Shown here piece by piece: positions 7,557-16,601 of a stretch of 46,811 bases of DNA. The position numbers and the translations under genes were made by a program. The DNA is from Gammaproteobacteria bacterium. Lineage in GTDB: Bacteria > Pseudomonadota > Gammaproteobacteria > GCA-001735895. Location of the stretch: the NCBI GenBank assembly GCA_020354435.1, contig CP070646.1, forward strand, positions 1,955,365-2,002,175. Reading direction: 5' to 3'. Every line of letters starts with the position of its first letter. The stretch's first letter is position 1. The notes beneath the pieces are model-generated. The model had not been told where the DNA came from and did not search any database. It was given only the letters and a program-made list of their open reading frames with translations.

Positions 7557-8569
7557 CGACTATTGCTCTCCTGCACCAGGTTTTGCAATACCTCGGCAGC
7601 CTTGCCGCTTGCGATCGCGGCGCGCGCGGCCTCGATACCTGCAGCCAGCGAATCGGCGCAACCGGCTACGTATATCGCGGCACCGGCGTTGAGGCAGACG
7701 ATATCGTGCGCTGGACCCTTTTTGTCGGCAAACACCTCGCGGATCTTCACCAGGCTCTGTTCGGCGGAGGTGACGCGCAGTTCGTCGATCGAAGCGGTCT
7801 GCATGCCGAAATCGCCCGGCGTGATCGTGTAAGTCGTGACTTCACCGTCTTGCAACTCGGCCACCCGCGTCGGTGCCGAAATACTGATTTCGTCCATGCC
7901 ATCCTCGGCATGCACGACCATGACATGGCGACTGCCGAGCTGCTTCAATACGTTAGCCATCAACTCCACCAGGTCGGCATGAAACACGCCGATGACCTGG
8001 TTCGGCGCGCCGGCCGGATTGGTCAGGGGTCCGAGAACGTTGAACACGGTGCGCACCGCGAGTTCCTTGCGCGCGCCTATGGCGTGCTTCATGGCGCCGT
8101 GATGGGCCGGTGCGAACATGAAACCGACGCCAACCCTGTTGACGCATTCGGCCACCTTCTCGGGGCTCACATCGAGCTTGACGCCGGCGGCCTCGAGCAC
8201 GTCGGCGCTGCCTGAACTGCTGGTCATCGAGCGGTTGCCATGTTTCGCCACTTTAGCACCGGCGGCAGCGGCCACCAGAGCGCTGGCGGTCGAAATATTG
8301 AAACTGCCCGACGAATCGCCACCGGTACCGGCGGTATCGACCAGGTGATCGACATCGACCTCGACGCGGGTCGCCAGTTCGCGCATGACTTTCGCCGCGG
8401 CCGAGATTTCATCGACGGTTTCGCCCTTCATGTGCAAACCCACCAGGAAGCCGCCAATTTGCGACTGGGTGCATTCACCGGTCATGATCTGGCGCATGAC
8501 CGACACCATATCGTCGCTGCTCAGGTCCTGTCGGGCAATCATCGATTTAATTGCTGTCTGAATATCCAT
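7553..8569 (-). CDS. trpD: anthranilate phosphoribosyltransferase
   Basis: Transfers the phosphoribosyl group of PRPP to anthranilate. The 338-aa protein has the PRPP loop [14 protein letters not shown] (81-94), the [19 protein letters not shown] segment and the [11 protein letters not shown] motif. It is preceded by a strong GGGGGAG site eight bases after trpG, and followed by a four-base overlap with trpC. Confidence 0.97.
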   Translation of the reverse strand: MDIQTAIKSMIARQDLSSDDMVSVMRQIMTGECTQSQIGGFLVGLHMKGETVDEISAAAKVMRELATRVEVDVDHLVDTAGTGGDSSGSFNISTASALVAAAAGAKVAKHGNRSMTSSSGSADVLEAAGVKLDVSPEKVAECVNRVGVGFMFAPAHHGAMKHAIGARKELAVRTVFNVLGPLTNPAGAPNQVIGVFHADLVELMANVLKQLGSRHVMVVHAEDGMDEISISAPTRVAELQDGEVTTYTITPGDFGMQTASIDELRVTSAEQSLVKIREVFADKKGPAHDIVCLNAGAAIYVAGCADSLAAGIEAARAAIASGKAAEVLQNLVQESNSR

Positions 8570-8577
8570 TGCTCCCC

Positions 8578-9168
8578 CTAGGGAAGTTTCTGTTCAAGAA
8601 AATTGCGCAGCAGCGCGTGACCATTATCCGTCAGGATCGACTCGGGATGAAACTGCACACCTTCGATTTGCATCTCCTGGTGGCGCACACCCATGATTTC
8701 ATCGATCTCGCCATTGGCATCTTCGGTCCAGGCGGTCAATTCCAGGCAATCCGGCATCGTTTCGCGTTCGATCACGAGCGAATGGTAACGGGTTGCGGTA
8801 AACGGGCTCTCGAGCCCGGCAAACACGCCGCTACCGGTATGAAATACCGGCGAGGTCTTGCCGTGCATGATTTCGCGTGCATGCACGATTCTGCCGCCGA
8901 AAACCTGGCCGATGCTCTGATGCCCCAGACAAACGCCGAGGATCGGTTTTTCACCGGCCAGCGCTTCGATCGCGGCCATCGAAATCCCGGCTTCGTTGGG
9001 CGTACAGGGTCCCGGTGAAATCATCACATGGCTGGCGTCGCTGGCGAGGACTTCATCGACACCAACCTGGTCGTTACGCACCACCTCGACCTCGGCTCCG
9101 AGTTCGCCGAGGTATTGCACCAGGTTGTAGGTAAAGGAGTCGTAGTTATCGATCATCAGGACCTTCAT
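8578..9168 (-). CDS. trpG: anthranilate synthase component II (glutamine amidotransferase)
   Basis: Supplies ammonia from glutamine to TrpE. The 196-aa class I amidotransferase has the nucleophile in [11 protein letters not shown] (C79) and the His-Glu pair in FHPES, plus the family start [15 protein letters not shown]. That start fixes the ATG at 9168, which overlaps the trpE stop as ATGA; an open frame to 9279 is read-through into trpE. As in many bacteria it may also serve 4-amino-4-deoxychorismate synthase. Confidence 0.96.
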   Translation of the reverse strand: MKVLMIDNYDSFTYNLVQYLGELGAEVEVVRNDQVGVDEVLASDASHVMISPGPCTPNEAGISMAAIEALAGEKPILGVCLGHQSIGQVFGGRIVHAREIMHGKTSPVFHTGSGVFAGLESPFTATRYHSLVIERETMPDCLELTAWTEDANGEIDEIMGVRHQEMQIEGVQFHPESILTDNGHALLRNFLEQKLP

Positions 9169-10679
9169 GACTCTCCCTCCGTGGCTTCGTCGTCGCAGGG
9201 ATCGCGTGACGTCAGGCCGGCCCCGGCCAGAGCCACCGCGCGAAAAATCGCGCGCCCCTTGTTCATGGTTTCGGCCCACTCGTTTTCCGGTACCGAATCA
9301 TAGACGATTCCGGCGCCGGCCTGTATGTAGAGATGCTGATCCTTGATCACCGCTGTGCGAATCGCGATCGCGGTGTCCATGTTACCGCTCCACGAGATAT
9401 AGCCGACCGCGCCCGAGTAAATTCCGCGCTTGACCGGTTCCAGTTCGTCGATGATTTCCATCGCGCGAATCTTGGGCGCGCCGGATACCGTTCCGGCCGG
9501 AAAAGTGGCACGTAATACGTCGAAAGCCGACATATCGGGTTTGATCCGACCCTCGACGTTGGAGACGATATGCATCACATGGGAATAGTGCTCGACGATC
9601 ATCTTCTCGGTCAGGCGCACGCTGCCGACCTGACTGACACGGCCGGCGTCGTTGCGCCCGAGGTCGATCAGCATCAGGTGCTCGGCCAGCTCTTTCGGAT
9701 CGTTGAGCAAGTCCTGTTCGAGTTCGAGGTCGTCGGCCGGCGTGCGCCCGCGGGGCCGCGTGCCGGCGATCGGTCGTACCGTTACCGTTTCGTCTTCCAG
9801 CCGTACCAGGATCTCGGGTGACGAGCCGACCACGTGATGATCACCGAGATTTAGATAATACAGGTAGGGTGACGGGTTGAGGCTGCGTAGGGCGCGGTAC
9901 AAGTCGATCGGTTCCGAGCTGTACGGAATCGACAGCCGCTGCGACAACACGATCTGCATCGCGTCGCCATCGATAATGTAACGACGCGCCTTTTCTACCG
10001 CGGCTTCGAAACCTTCGCGGGTGAACTCGGAAGTAAAATCCTGTTCGCTAACCTGTTGCTGCGATGCGACAGGCTGGTTTTGCAGACGCACCGAGTTCAG
10101 TTTTTCCTCGAGTTCGTCGAGCTGTCGCTGTCCCTCGTGCCAGGCATCCTTTTCCGACGGATCTACGTGCACGAGCAAAAACATGCGCGAGGACAGGTTA
10201 TCGAACACGACCAGGCGATCGCTCAGCATCAGCAGAATATCGGGTGTATCGTGTTTATCGGGATTGGGACACTCGGCCAGCTTCGGCTCGATGTACCGAA
10301 TCGTATCGTAGCCGAAATACCCCACCAGGCCGCCATGAAATTTGGGCAGACAGTCAGCCTCGGCAACCTTGAAAAAGTCGAGGTAATCCTCGATGAACTC
10401 CAGCGGATCGCCGGTTTCTTCCTCGCTGATGACCTGGCCATCCACCTCGAGCAGCGCGCGCCGGCCGAATACCTTGATGCGGGTGTTGCAGGCCATGCCG
10501 ATGATCGAGTAACGCCCCCACTTTTCGCCACCCTGCACCGACTCGAACAGGTAGGTATAAGGCTCGTCGGCGAGCTTGAGGTATGCGCTCAGCGGCGTAT
10601 CGAGATCCGCGAATACTTCGCGCACCAGCGGAATGCGGTTGTAATCACGCCGAATTTTATTGAATTGATTGAGGTTCAT
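9165..10679 (-). CDS. trpE: anthranilate synthase component I
   Basis: Makes anthranilate from chorismate with TrpG. The 504-aa chorismate-binding enzyme shows the tryptophan feedback-site region ([11 protein letters not shown], near residue 42) and the catalytic core blocks [33 protein letters not shown] and [11 protein letters not shown]. It is the first structural gene of the operon. Upstream lies a leader peptide with Trp codons and a terminator-like hairpin, so it is likely controlled by attenuation as well as by feedback inhibition. Confidence 0.97.
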   Translation of the reverse strand: MNLNQFNKIRRDYNRIPLVREVFADLDTPLSAYLKLADEPYTYLFESVQGGEKWGRYSIIGMACNTRIKVFGRRALLEVDGQVISEEETGDPLEFIEDYLDFFKVAEADCLPKFHGGLVGYFGYDTIRYIEPKLAECPNPDKHDTPDILLMLSDRLVVFDNLSSRMFLLVHVDPSEKDAWHEGQRQLDELEEKLNSVRLQNQPVASQQQVSEQDFTSEFTREGFEAAVEKARRYIIDGDAMQIVLSQRLSIPYSSEPIDLYRALRSLNPSPYLYYLNLGDHHVVGSSPEILVRLEDETVTVRPIAGTRPRGRTPADDLELEQDLLNDPKELAEHLMLIDLGRNDAGRVSQVGSVRLTEKMIVEHYSHVMHIVSNVEGRIKPDMSAFDVLRATFPAGTVSGAPKIRAMEIIDELEPVKRGIYSGAVGYISWSGNMDTAIAIRTAVIKDQHLYIQAGAGIVYDSVPENEWAETMNKGRAIFRAVALAGAGLTSRDPCDDEATEGES

Positions 10680-10703
10680 GAGTGACTCTTAAACGGTTAA
10701 ACA

Positions 10704-10761
10704 GAAAACGAAAACAAAGGTAAACAGCGGCTTGCGATCACCATCGCCAGCTATGTTCACC
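10704..10761 (-). terminator. candidate trp attenuator hairpin with U-rich tail
   Basis: In the trpE leader RNA, GGUGAACA (10761-10754) can pair with UGUUUACC (10726-10719), with one G-U pair. Inside it GCGAU pairs with AUCGC around GGUG. The hairpin is followed by a U-rich tract (UUUGUUUUCGUUUU, 10718-10705). The stem contains the Trp codons and stop of the leader ORF, so a ribosome stalled at UGG would prevent it folding. A competing pairing of ACAGAAAA (10774-10767) with UUUUCUGU (10708-10701) would tie up the U tract. No folding energies were computed. Confidence 0.6.
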
Positions 10762-10791
10762 CTCGATTTTCTGTAAGCGTTCTTGAGTCAT
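10738..10791 (-). CDS. trpL: trp operon leader peptide
   Basis: A 17-codon ORF reads MTQERLQKIEGEHSWRW and ends with Trp-Arg-Trp directly before the UGA. It lies about 60 bases upstream of trpE on the same strand. Tryptophan codons at the very end of a short ORF upstream of a trp operon are the signature of ribosome-mediated attenuation. The ATG has no clear Shine-Dalgarno. A -10-like TTTAAT (10804-10799) lies seven bases before it, so the mRNA may be leaderless. Too short for ordinary gene callers. Confidence 0.75.
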   Translation of the reverse strand: MTQERLQKIEGEHSWRW

Positions 10792-10864
10792 CTGGATTAT
10801 TAAACAGCCAGAGCTCGGAATCTATCACAGCCTCGGGGGCATGGCCATGACTAATTACACTGGT

Positions 10865-11560
10865 TTAGACCAAGGCGGCGCGCTCGAGCTCGGCGCGCAT
10901 TTGCCGCAGGATAGTGTCGTAACGGTTGGGATCGTCGGCCTGCGCCTTGCCGAATATGCCGGACCCCGAAACAAAGGTATCGGCGCCGGCGGCGGCGATT
11001 TCGGCAATATTGTCGAGCTTGACACCACCGTCGATTTCGAGCCGAATATCCTGGCCCGATTCATCGATCATGCGCCGCGCCGCACGCAGCTTGTCGAGCG
11101 TGGCCGGGATGAAACTCTGACCGCCAAAACCGGGGTTGACCGACATCAACAATACCATGTCGACCTTTTCGAGCACGTAGTCGAGGTAACTCAGCGGTGT
11201 CGCCGGGTTGAACACCAGGCCGGAGCGACAACCGCTGTCGCGAATCAACGACAGGCTGCGATCGATATGCTCCGAGGCTTCGGGATGAAAGGTAATATAA
11301 CTGGCACCGGCGCTGGCAAAATCCGGAATAATGCGATCCACCGGTTTGACCATCAGGTGCACATCGATCGGTGCCTCGACGCCATGTTTGCGTAACGCCT
11401 CGCAGACCAGCGGACCAATCGTCAGGTTAGGGACATAATGGTTATCCATCACGTCGAAATGCACGATATCCGCGCCCGCGGCGAGCACGTTATCGACTTC
11501 TTCACCCAGGCGCGCAAAATCGGCGGACAGGATCGATGGAGCAATCTGGTAATCGGGCAT
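10865..11560 (-). CDS. rpe: ribulose-phosphate 3-epimerase
   Basis: Interconverts ribulose 5-phosphate and xylulose 5-phosphate. The 231-aa TIM barrel shows [15 protein letters not shown] (near 7-21), [17 protein letters not shown] (metal-binding His and Asp), [18 protein letters not shown] and EIDGGV. The ATG at 11560 is preceded by an AGGA site; the frame opens further upstream but without family similarity. In many relatives gph lies between rpe and trpE. Here that position holds only the trp leader. Confidence 0.96.
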   Translation of the reverse strand: MPDYQIAPSILSADFARLGEEVDNVLAAGADIVHFDVMDNHYVPNLTIGPLVCEALRKHGVEAPIDVHLMVKPVDRIIPDFASAGASYITFHPEASEHIDRSLSLIRDSGCRSGLVFNPATPLSYLDYVLEKVDMVLLMSVNPGFGGQSFIPATLDKLRAARRMIDESGQDIRLEIDGGVKLDNIAEIAAAGADTFVSGSGIFGKAQADDPNRYDTILRQMRAELERAALV

Positions 11561-11711
11561 GCGTAATTCCTGTAAACGGGTGGCTGGCAATTTACACCAT
11601 CTCACGGCCGATTTCAGCCTGGTCAAAGTGGATAAGCGTTAGTAGCCCCAATGCGCCGGATGCTATTTAAACTGTTAAACTGGGCAACGCCGAATCAATC
11701 TGCGAGAGCCC

Positions 11712-11909
11712 ATGTCGGACGAGCAACACCTGCGCAGGGAACTGGCGGCCCTGCAACACGAACTGCGCCGCGTCAGTGACGGCCTCGTGCGCAACCCCTC
11801 GCATGCGCTGGAACAGCGTGCGCGACAGCTAAGAGAAAACATTGCCCTGTGTGAAAGCGACCTGGAAGCTTTGCTCGCTAGCCCGAATTCTCCATCATCT
11901 GACGAATAG
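11712..11909 (+). CDS. small coiled-coil protein of unknown function
   Basis: A 65-aa, charged, leucine- and arginine-rich protein predicted to be helical or coiled-coil over residues 5-58. It has no cysteine pairs, signal peptide or membrane segment that I can recognise. A GAGAG site lies just upstream of the ATG. Its last 32 bases overlap, tail to tail, the 3' end of the convergent Mut7-C gene. I do not recognise the family. Confidence 0.55.
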   Translation: MSDEQHLRRELAALQHELRRVSDGLVRNPSHALEQRARQLRENIALCESDLEALLASPNSPSSDE

Positions 11910-12630
11910 CATCGCTCATGTGCTCGACGTGCGACCCCTCCCAGTAAACCCGACGGCAATCGCGACAACGGTAAAACTCGCTATAGTAACGTCGCGTCAG
12001 CGGCTTAAGCTCGGCCCAGACCTGTTCGCGCTCGACGCTTTCGATCAGGCCGTTACATTCGATACAGCGCTGCAGCGGCCTGACCTGCGCGCCGAGATCG
12101 AGTCGTCGCAGCACTTCTTCAAGCTGGGTGGCGGGATCGTCGGAACGCACCCAGTATCCGTGCGTAACCGCCTTGCGAAACAGCAGGCGACGGTCGCGCG
12201 TCAGGATGATGCGCTTTTCCCGGATCGCGGTATCGACAACCTCGGCATCGCCGAGGCGATTGTTGTAGGCGGTGTCGAATCCGAGCATGCGCAAGCGGCG
12301 CGCAAGCTTGCCCAGATTGACGTCGACCATGAAACGGGTGACGCGCAGCGGACGCGCACGCAGATGCTGCAGCGGTGAAATATCCAGACTTTCGAAAACC
12401 GGGTAAACCGCGACCCGATCACCGTGCTGCAATTGATATTCGAAGCCGACCGATTCATTGTTCACCAGGATCAGATCGATTTCGCTGTGCGGCACTCCGA
12501 GCACCTCGATCGGATCCTTGATCGCCGGCCGGCCGTCGAAACGGTACTCGATGGTTTGCTTGTGCCATTCGGGCACAAGAAAGTCATTGAGTTCCTCATA
12601 AAACCTGAAATTGGCGAGGTAGGGTTTCAC
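11878..12630 (-). CDS. Mut7-C ubiquitin-like / Mut7-C RNase domain protein
   Basis: A 250-aa two-domain protein. Residues about 1-90 look like the Mut7-C ubiquitin/ThiS-like domain. Residues about 95-245 are a Mut7-C (DUF82) PIN-like nuclease domain, with acidic residues in RFMVDVNLGKLARRLRMLG and ILTRDRRLL. Near the C-terminus is a four-cysteine zinc ribbon (CIECNG and CRDC). The C-terminal domain is related to the end of the Mut-7 3'-5' exonuclease; RNA degradation is inferred, with no substrate known to me. Confidence 0.85.
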   Translation of the reverse strand: MKPYLANFRFYEELNDFLVPEWHKQTIEYRFDGRPAIKDPIEVLGVPHSEIDLILVNNESVGFEYQLQHGDRVAVYPVFESLDISPLQHLRARPLRVTRFMVDVNLGKLARRLRMLGFDTAYNNRLGDAEVVDTAIREKRIILTRDRRLLFRKAVTHGYWVRSDDPATQLEEVLRRLDLGAQVRPLQRCIECNGLIESVEREQVWAELKPLTRRYYSEFYRCRDCRRVYWEGSHVEHMSDAIRQMMENSG

Positions 12631-12681
12631 GCTTATAATCTAATGCCTGATGGCCAGGGACGCAGACAGCCGTAATTGATC

Positions 12682-13443
12682 ATGTCCATTATTAGACTCT
12701 ATCGTAGCTTTATCGTCGCTGTTATTGAAGCATCGCTGATCGCGGCGAGCCTGTGCCTGCCCCTCGAGGCGGCCGATGCCGAGACCTACCAGGCACGGCG
12801 TGACAGGATGGTACAACTGATCGAAGGGGACGTGCGCGATACCAGCGCCTACCTGAAACGTTCGGCGCTGGACGAACGCGTACTCGCGGCAATGGCCAGC
12901 GTGCCGCGGCACGAATTCGTGCCGGCAGAACTCGCCGACCAGGCTTACCGCAATCGCCCGCTGCCGATCGGCTACGGTCAAACGATTTCACAGCCCTATA
13001 TCGTTGCTATCATGACCGACCTGATGGAACTCGAGCCGGGGCAAAAGGTGCTTGAAATAGGCACCGGCTCCGGCTACCAGGCAGCGGTGCTGGGCGAACT
13101 CGACATGCGGGTCTGGAGCATCGAGATTATCGAGGCACTCGGCAAGCGCGCCGGCTCGCTGCTGCAACGCCTCGACTATGGCGCGATCGAATTGCGCATT
13201 GGCGATGGCTACTATGGCTGGCCCGAAGCGGCGCCCTTCGATGCAATTATCGTCACCGCCGCGGCGAGTCACATACCGCCACCGCTGGTCAGGCAGCTTG
13301 CCATCGGCGGCAGGATGATCATTCCCGTCGGCAGCCGCTTTTCGACCCAGGAATTGATCCTGATCCATCGTATTAACCAGGACGAGATCGTCACGCGCCA
13401 GGTCTTACCCGTGCGTTTCGTGCCACTGACGGGCGACCACTAA
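12682..13443 (+). CDS. exported PCMT-like methyltransferase (protein-L-isoaspartate O-methyltransferase family)
   Basis: The core matches the Pcm family: VPRHEFVPAELADQAYRNRPLPIGYGQTIS before a SAM motif VLEIGTGSGYQAAVLGE (about 131-147) and DAIIVTAAASHIPPPLVRQL. Pcm repairs isoaspartyl residues using SAM. This 253-aa copy has a hydrophobic N-terminus (about residues 9-27) followed by LEAADA-E, which looks like a cleavable signal peptide. That is odd, since free SAM is cytosolic. I used the ATG at 12682 rather than a TTG two codons upstream. It ends one base before the spermidine-synthase-like gene, suggesting translational coupling. Confidence 0.85.
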   Translation: MSIIRLYRSFIVAVIEASLIAASLCLPLEAADAETYQARRDRMVQLIEGDVRDTSAYLKRSALDERVLAAMASVPRHEFVPAELADQAYRNRPLPIGYGQTISQPYIVAIMTDLMELEPGQKVLEIGTGSGYQAAVLGELDMRVWSIEIIEALGKRAGSLLQRLDYGAIELRIGDGYYGWPEAAPFDAIIVTAAASHIPPPLVRQLAIGGRMIIPVGSRFSTQELILIHRINQDEIVTRQVLPVRFVPLTGDH

Positions 13444-13444
13444 G

Positions 13445-15916
13445 GTGAAATTCGGCGCTCAGCCCCGCATCGCCATCGCCCTGATGTCGGCCGCGGTGCT
13501 GGCCTACGAAGTGCTGTTGATGGCATTGTTTTCACTGATCCAGTGGCATCATTTCGCCTACCTTGTGGTCAGCATCGCACTGCTCGGTTTCGGTATCAGC
13601 GGCAGTCTGCTGGTATACCTGGCGCCTCGCCTGCGGCATTCCTTTCGTGGTTTCGCCACCAGCCAGGCCTGCCTGTTCGCGCTCAGCAGCCTGCTCGGTT
13701 TCGGCCTCGCACAACGGCTTTCCTTCAATCCCGAGGAGTTGATCTGGGACCCGGCGCACTGGATACGCCTGGCGCTCGTAATCCTGTTGCTGATGTTACC
13801 GTTTCTGTTCGCGGCCAACCTGATCGGCATGGCCCTGATCGAGTTTCGCGAGCGCCTGTCACGGATTTATGCCGCCGATTTGCTCGGTGCCGGTGTCGGC
13901 GCACTCGGCATCATTGGTCTGCTCTACCTGATGACGCCGACACGTGCGCTGCTGTTGGTCGCAACCTTCGGCCTGGCCGCTGCCGCGGCAGTCTGGATCG
14001 AGTGTCGCGGGCGCGCCTGGCCGGCACTGAGCGCACTGATCCTGGCGGGGCTGGCGCTGCAACTGTTACCGACGGCATGGACCGAGCCGGTGATTTCACC
14101 TTACAAGGAGTTGAGCCAGATCCTGCGCATTCCCGGTACCCGTATCGTCGAACAACGCAGCAGTCCGCTGGGCTGGTTAAGCGTGGTCGAAAGCCCGAAC
14201 CTGCCGCTACGCCACGCACCCGGACTCAGCCTGAATGCTCGCGCCGAGCCGCCGCCACAGCTCGCCCTGTTTACCGACGCCGGCGGTATGAGCGCGATTA
14301 CCCGTTACCGCGGTGAGCGCGACGAAATCCGCTACCTTGACGATATGACTTCGGCGCTGCCCTACCACCTGCAGCAACCCCGTCACGTGCTGCTGCTCGG
14401 AAGCGGCGGTGGAGCCGACGTGCTGCAAGCCCTTTACCACGGAGTCGAACATATCGATGCGGTCGAACTCAATCCACAGGTCATCGAACTGGTGCGCGAT
14501 CGCTTCGCTGATTTCAGCGGCCGAATTTACTCACCGAAGCACGCTAATCTTCACATCGACGAGGCACGCGGATTCCTGCAGCGCGGTGATAAGACCTACG
14601 ACCTGATCCAGATTCCTCTGCTCGATTCCTTCGCCGGCGCGGCTGGCGGTGTACATGGCCTCAACGAAAATTACCTGTACACCGTCGAAGCCATACAACA
14701 AGCCCTGAGGCGACTCGAAACAAACGGATTCATTGTACTGACGCGCTGGCTCAGGCTGCCCCCGCGGGACAGCCTGAAACTGTTCGCGACCGCGATCGCT
14801 GCGCTCGAGCGCAGTGGCATGGGCGATGCGGGACAGCACCTGTTATTGATCCGTGGCCTGCAAACGACCACGCTCCTGATCAAAAAAGGCACGATCAGCG
14901 GCACCGATATCGAACGCCTGCGGACTTTCTGCAGGCAACGCGCCTTCGACCTGGCTTACTACCCCGGCATGCCTGCGAGCGAGGCCAATCGCCATAACCG
15001 TCTGCAATCGGCCTATTTTTACGACGCCGCGCAGGCGTTGCTCGGCAGCGGCCGCGAACGCTACCTGCGCCAGTACAAGTTCGACCTGACACCATCCACC
15101 GACGATCGGCCGTTTCACTTCCATTTCGTCAAATGGGGCAGCCTGGCGGAGTTACTCGAGATACGCCACCGCGGTGGCAGCGCATTGCTCGAAACCAGCT
15201 ACCTGACGCTACTGGTTGCCCTGCTGCTTGGCCTGATACTCAGCCTGGCGTTGATCCTGGTGCCGCTGCTGTTTATTCGATCCTCGACGACGCCAACCCC
15301 GGTGCGCTTTGCTAAAACCCGGGTTTTTACCTACTTTGCCGCGCTCGGGCTCGGCTTCCTCCTGATCGAGATCGCGTTTCTGCAAAAGTTTATCCTGTTG
15401 CTGCACCACCCGCTGTACGCGGCGGCCGTGGTGCTGGCCTCGTTCCTGGTTGCGGCCGGGTTCGGCAGTGCCTGGGCTCAGCGTTACGCCGGCAGTTTGC
15501 GCGCGCGGCGGGCCTGTTTCTATGCCGTGCTGGGAATCGTCCTGCTCGGTGGCGCCGGCCTGATGCTGCATGGCCCATTGCTGCAACTCGCCGGCAGCTG
15601 GTCGCTGGCGGCGCGTATCGGCCTCAGCATCCTGTTGATCGCACCGCTAGGATTCTGCATGGGCATGCCGTTTCCGCTCGGGTTGACCTCGATCAGCATC
15701 GGTGCGGTATCGTTGACGCCCTGGGCCTGGGGTATCAACGGCTGCGCTTCGGTCATCAGCGCTGTGCTGGCCTCGCTACTGGCGATCCATTTCGGTTTCA
15801 ACCTGGTGATCCTGGTTGCCATGGCCTGTTACCTGCTGGCCATCATCAGTTATCCGGTGGCGGCGGGTGGCCTGGAGCAAGGCCTTATGGTAAAAAATCC
15901 GACGGGGAACCGATGA
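13445..15916 (+). CDS. polytopic membrane protein with a spermidine-synthase-like domain
   Basis: An 823-aa protein with about seven N-terminal membrane segments (residues 9-212), a soluble spermidine/spermine-synthase-like Rossmann domain (about 225-570) and about six C-terminal segments (580-815). The soluble part has VLLLGSGGGADVLQAL, DAVELNP and ENYLYTVEA. It lacks the usual aminopropyltransferase DSTDP-type motif, having IPLLDSF at that place. Arginine-rich loops after segments 2, 4 and 6 put N-in and the soluble domain on the periplasmic face by the positive-inside rule. It starts with GTG one base after the PCMT-like gene. Polyamine synthesis is not supported by position or motif. Confidence 0.85.
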   Translation: MKFGAQPRIAIALMSAAVLAYEVLLMALFSLIQWHHFAYLVVSIALLGFGISGSLLVYLAPRLRHSFRGFATSQACLFALSSLLGFGLAQRLSFNPEELIWDPAHWIRLALVILLLMLPFLFAANLIGMALIEFRERLSRIYAADLLGAGVGALGIIGLLYLMTPTRALLLVATFGLAAAAAVWIECRGRAWPALSALILAGLALQLLPTAWTEPVISPYKELSQILRIPGTRIVEQRSSPLGWLSVVESPNLPLRHAPGLSLNARAEPPPQLALFTDAGGMSAITRYRGERDEIRYLDDMTSALPYHLQQPRHVLLLGSGGGADVLQALYHGVEHIDAVELNPQVIELVRDRFADFSGRIYSPKHANLHIDEARGFLQRGDKTYDLIQIPLLDSFAGAAGGVHGLNENYLYTVEAIQQALRRLETNGFIVLTRWLRLPPRDSLKLFATAIAALERSGMGDAGQHLLLIRGLQTTTLLIKKGTISGTDIERLRTFCRQRAFDLAYYPGMPASEANRHNRLQSAYFYDAAQALLGSGRERYLRQYKFDLTPSTDDRPFHFHFVKWGSLAELLEIRHRGGSALLETSYLTLLVALLLGLILSLALILVPLLFIRSSTTPTPVRFAKTRVFTYFAALGLGFLLIEIAFLQKFILLLHHPLYAAAVVLASFLVAAGFGSAWAQRYAGSLRARRACFYAVLGIVLLGGAGLMLHGPLLQLAGSWSLAARIGLSILLIAPLGFCMGMPFPLGLTSISIGAVSLTPWAWGINGCASVISAVLASLLAIHFGFNLVILVAMACYLLAIISYPVAAGGLEQGLMVKNPTGNR

Positions 15917-15917
15917 C

Positions 15918-16502
15918 ATGAGCAAAAACACCTTCGCCGAAAACCAACTCCGCCACGCGCTCGACGACGATGCACAGGTCTGGCTGTTCGGTTACGGTTC
16001 GCTGATATACCTGGTCGACTTTCCCTACCTCGAATCGCGACCCGCAAGCATTCGCGGCTGGAGCCGCCGCTTCTGGCAGGGCTCGCACGATCATCGCGGT
16101 ACCGAGGAAAATCCGGGGCGCGTGGTGACGCTGATCGACGAACCCGGTGCGGTCTGCGGCGGACTGGCTTACCTGGTCGAAGCACCGGTTTTCCGCCAGC
16201 TCGACCATCGTGAAAAGAACGGTTACCTGCGCGTGGCCACCGATATGACCTTCGCCGACGGCGCGCAGGCCACCGGACTGACCTATATTGCCACATCCGA
16301 CAACGAGGCCTGGCTGGGCGAGGCCAGCGAATACGAAATCGCGCTGCATATCTGCGGCGCCGAGGGCCCGAGCGGCCCGAACGACGAATACCTGCTGGAG
16401 CTGGCCTCGGCCCTGCGCAAACTCGGACAACACGACGCGCACGTGTTCGAGATCGAATCCCATATCGGGCAAATCAGGTCGGCCGGAGCGGACCGTCGGT
16501 AA
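15918..16502 (+). CDS. ChaC-like gamma-glutamylcyclotransferase (glutathione-degrading)
   Basis: The family cleaves glutathione to 5-oxoproline and Cys-Gly in the cytosol. The 194-aa protein has the substrate loop WLFGYGSLIY (22-31), the ChaC block RRFWQGSHDHRGT (50-62), PGRVVTL, and the catalytic glutamate in LDHREKNGYLR (E99). Its start lies one base after the stop of the membrane protein gene, so pcm-like, membrane protein and chaC-like genes form one tight unit. The functional link among them is unknown. Confidence 0.9.
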   Translation: MSKNTFAENQLRHALDDDAQVWLFGYGSLIYLVDFPYLESRPASIRGWSRRFWQGSHDHRGTEENPGRVVTLIDEPGAVCGGLAYLVEAPVFRQLDHREKNGYLRVATDMTFADGAQATGLTYIATSDNEAWLGEASEYEIALHICGAEGPSGPNDEYLLELASALRKLGQHDAHVFEIESHIGQIRSAGADRR

Positions 16503-16601
16503 TCGGATTTTCTCGACCTTGCAATCGGAAAATATCTCTGGCAAACGCCAGATCGGCGGGCTTATGCTTGTTCGCTCAGATCCGGGAGTCGAACATAAGC
16601 A

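Noticed and set aside
10680..10864. TrpR-type operator upstream of trpE
   Set aside because: I looked for a CTAG-centred palindrome of the enteric kind and found none; control by attenuation fits better.
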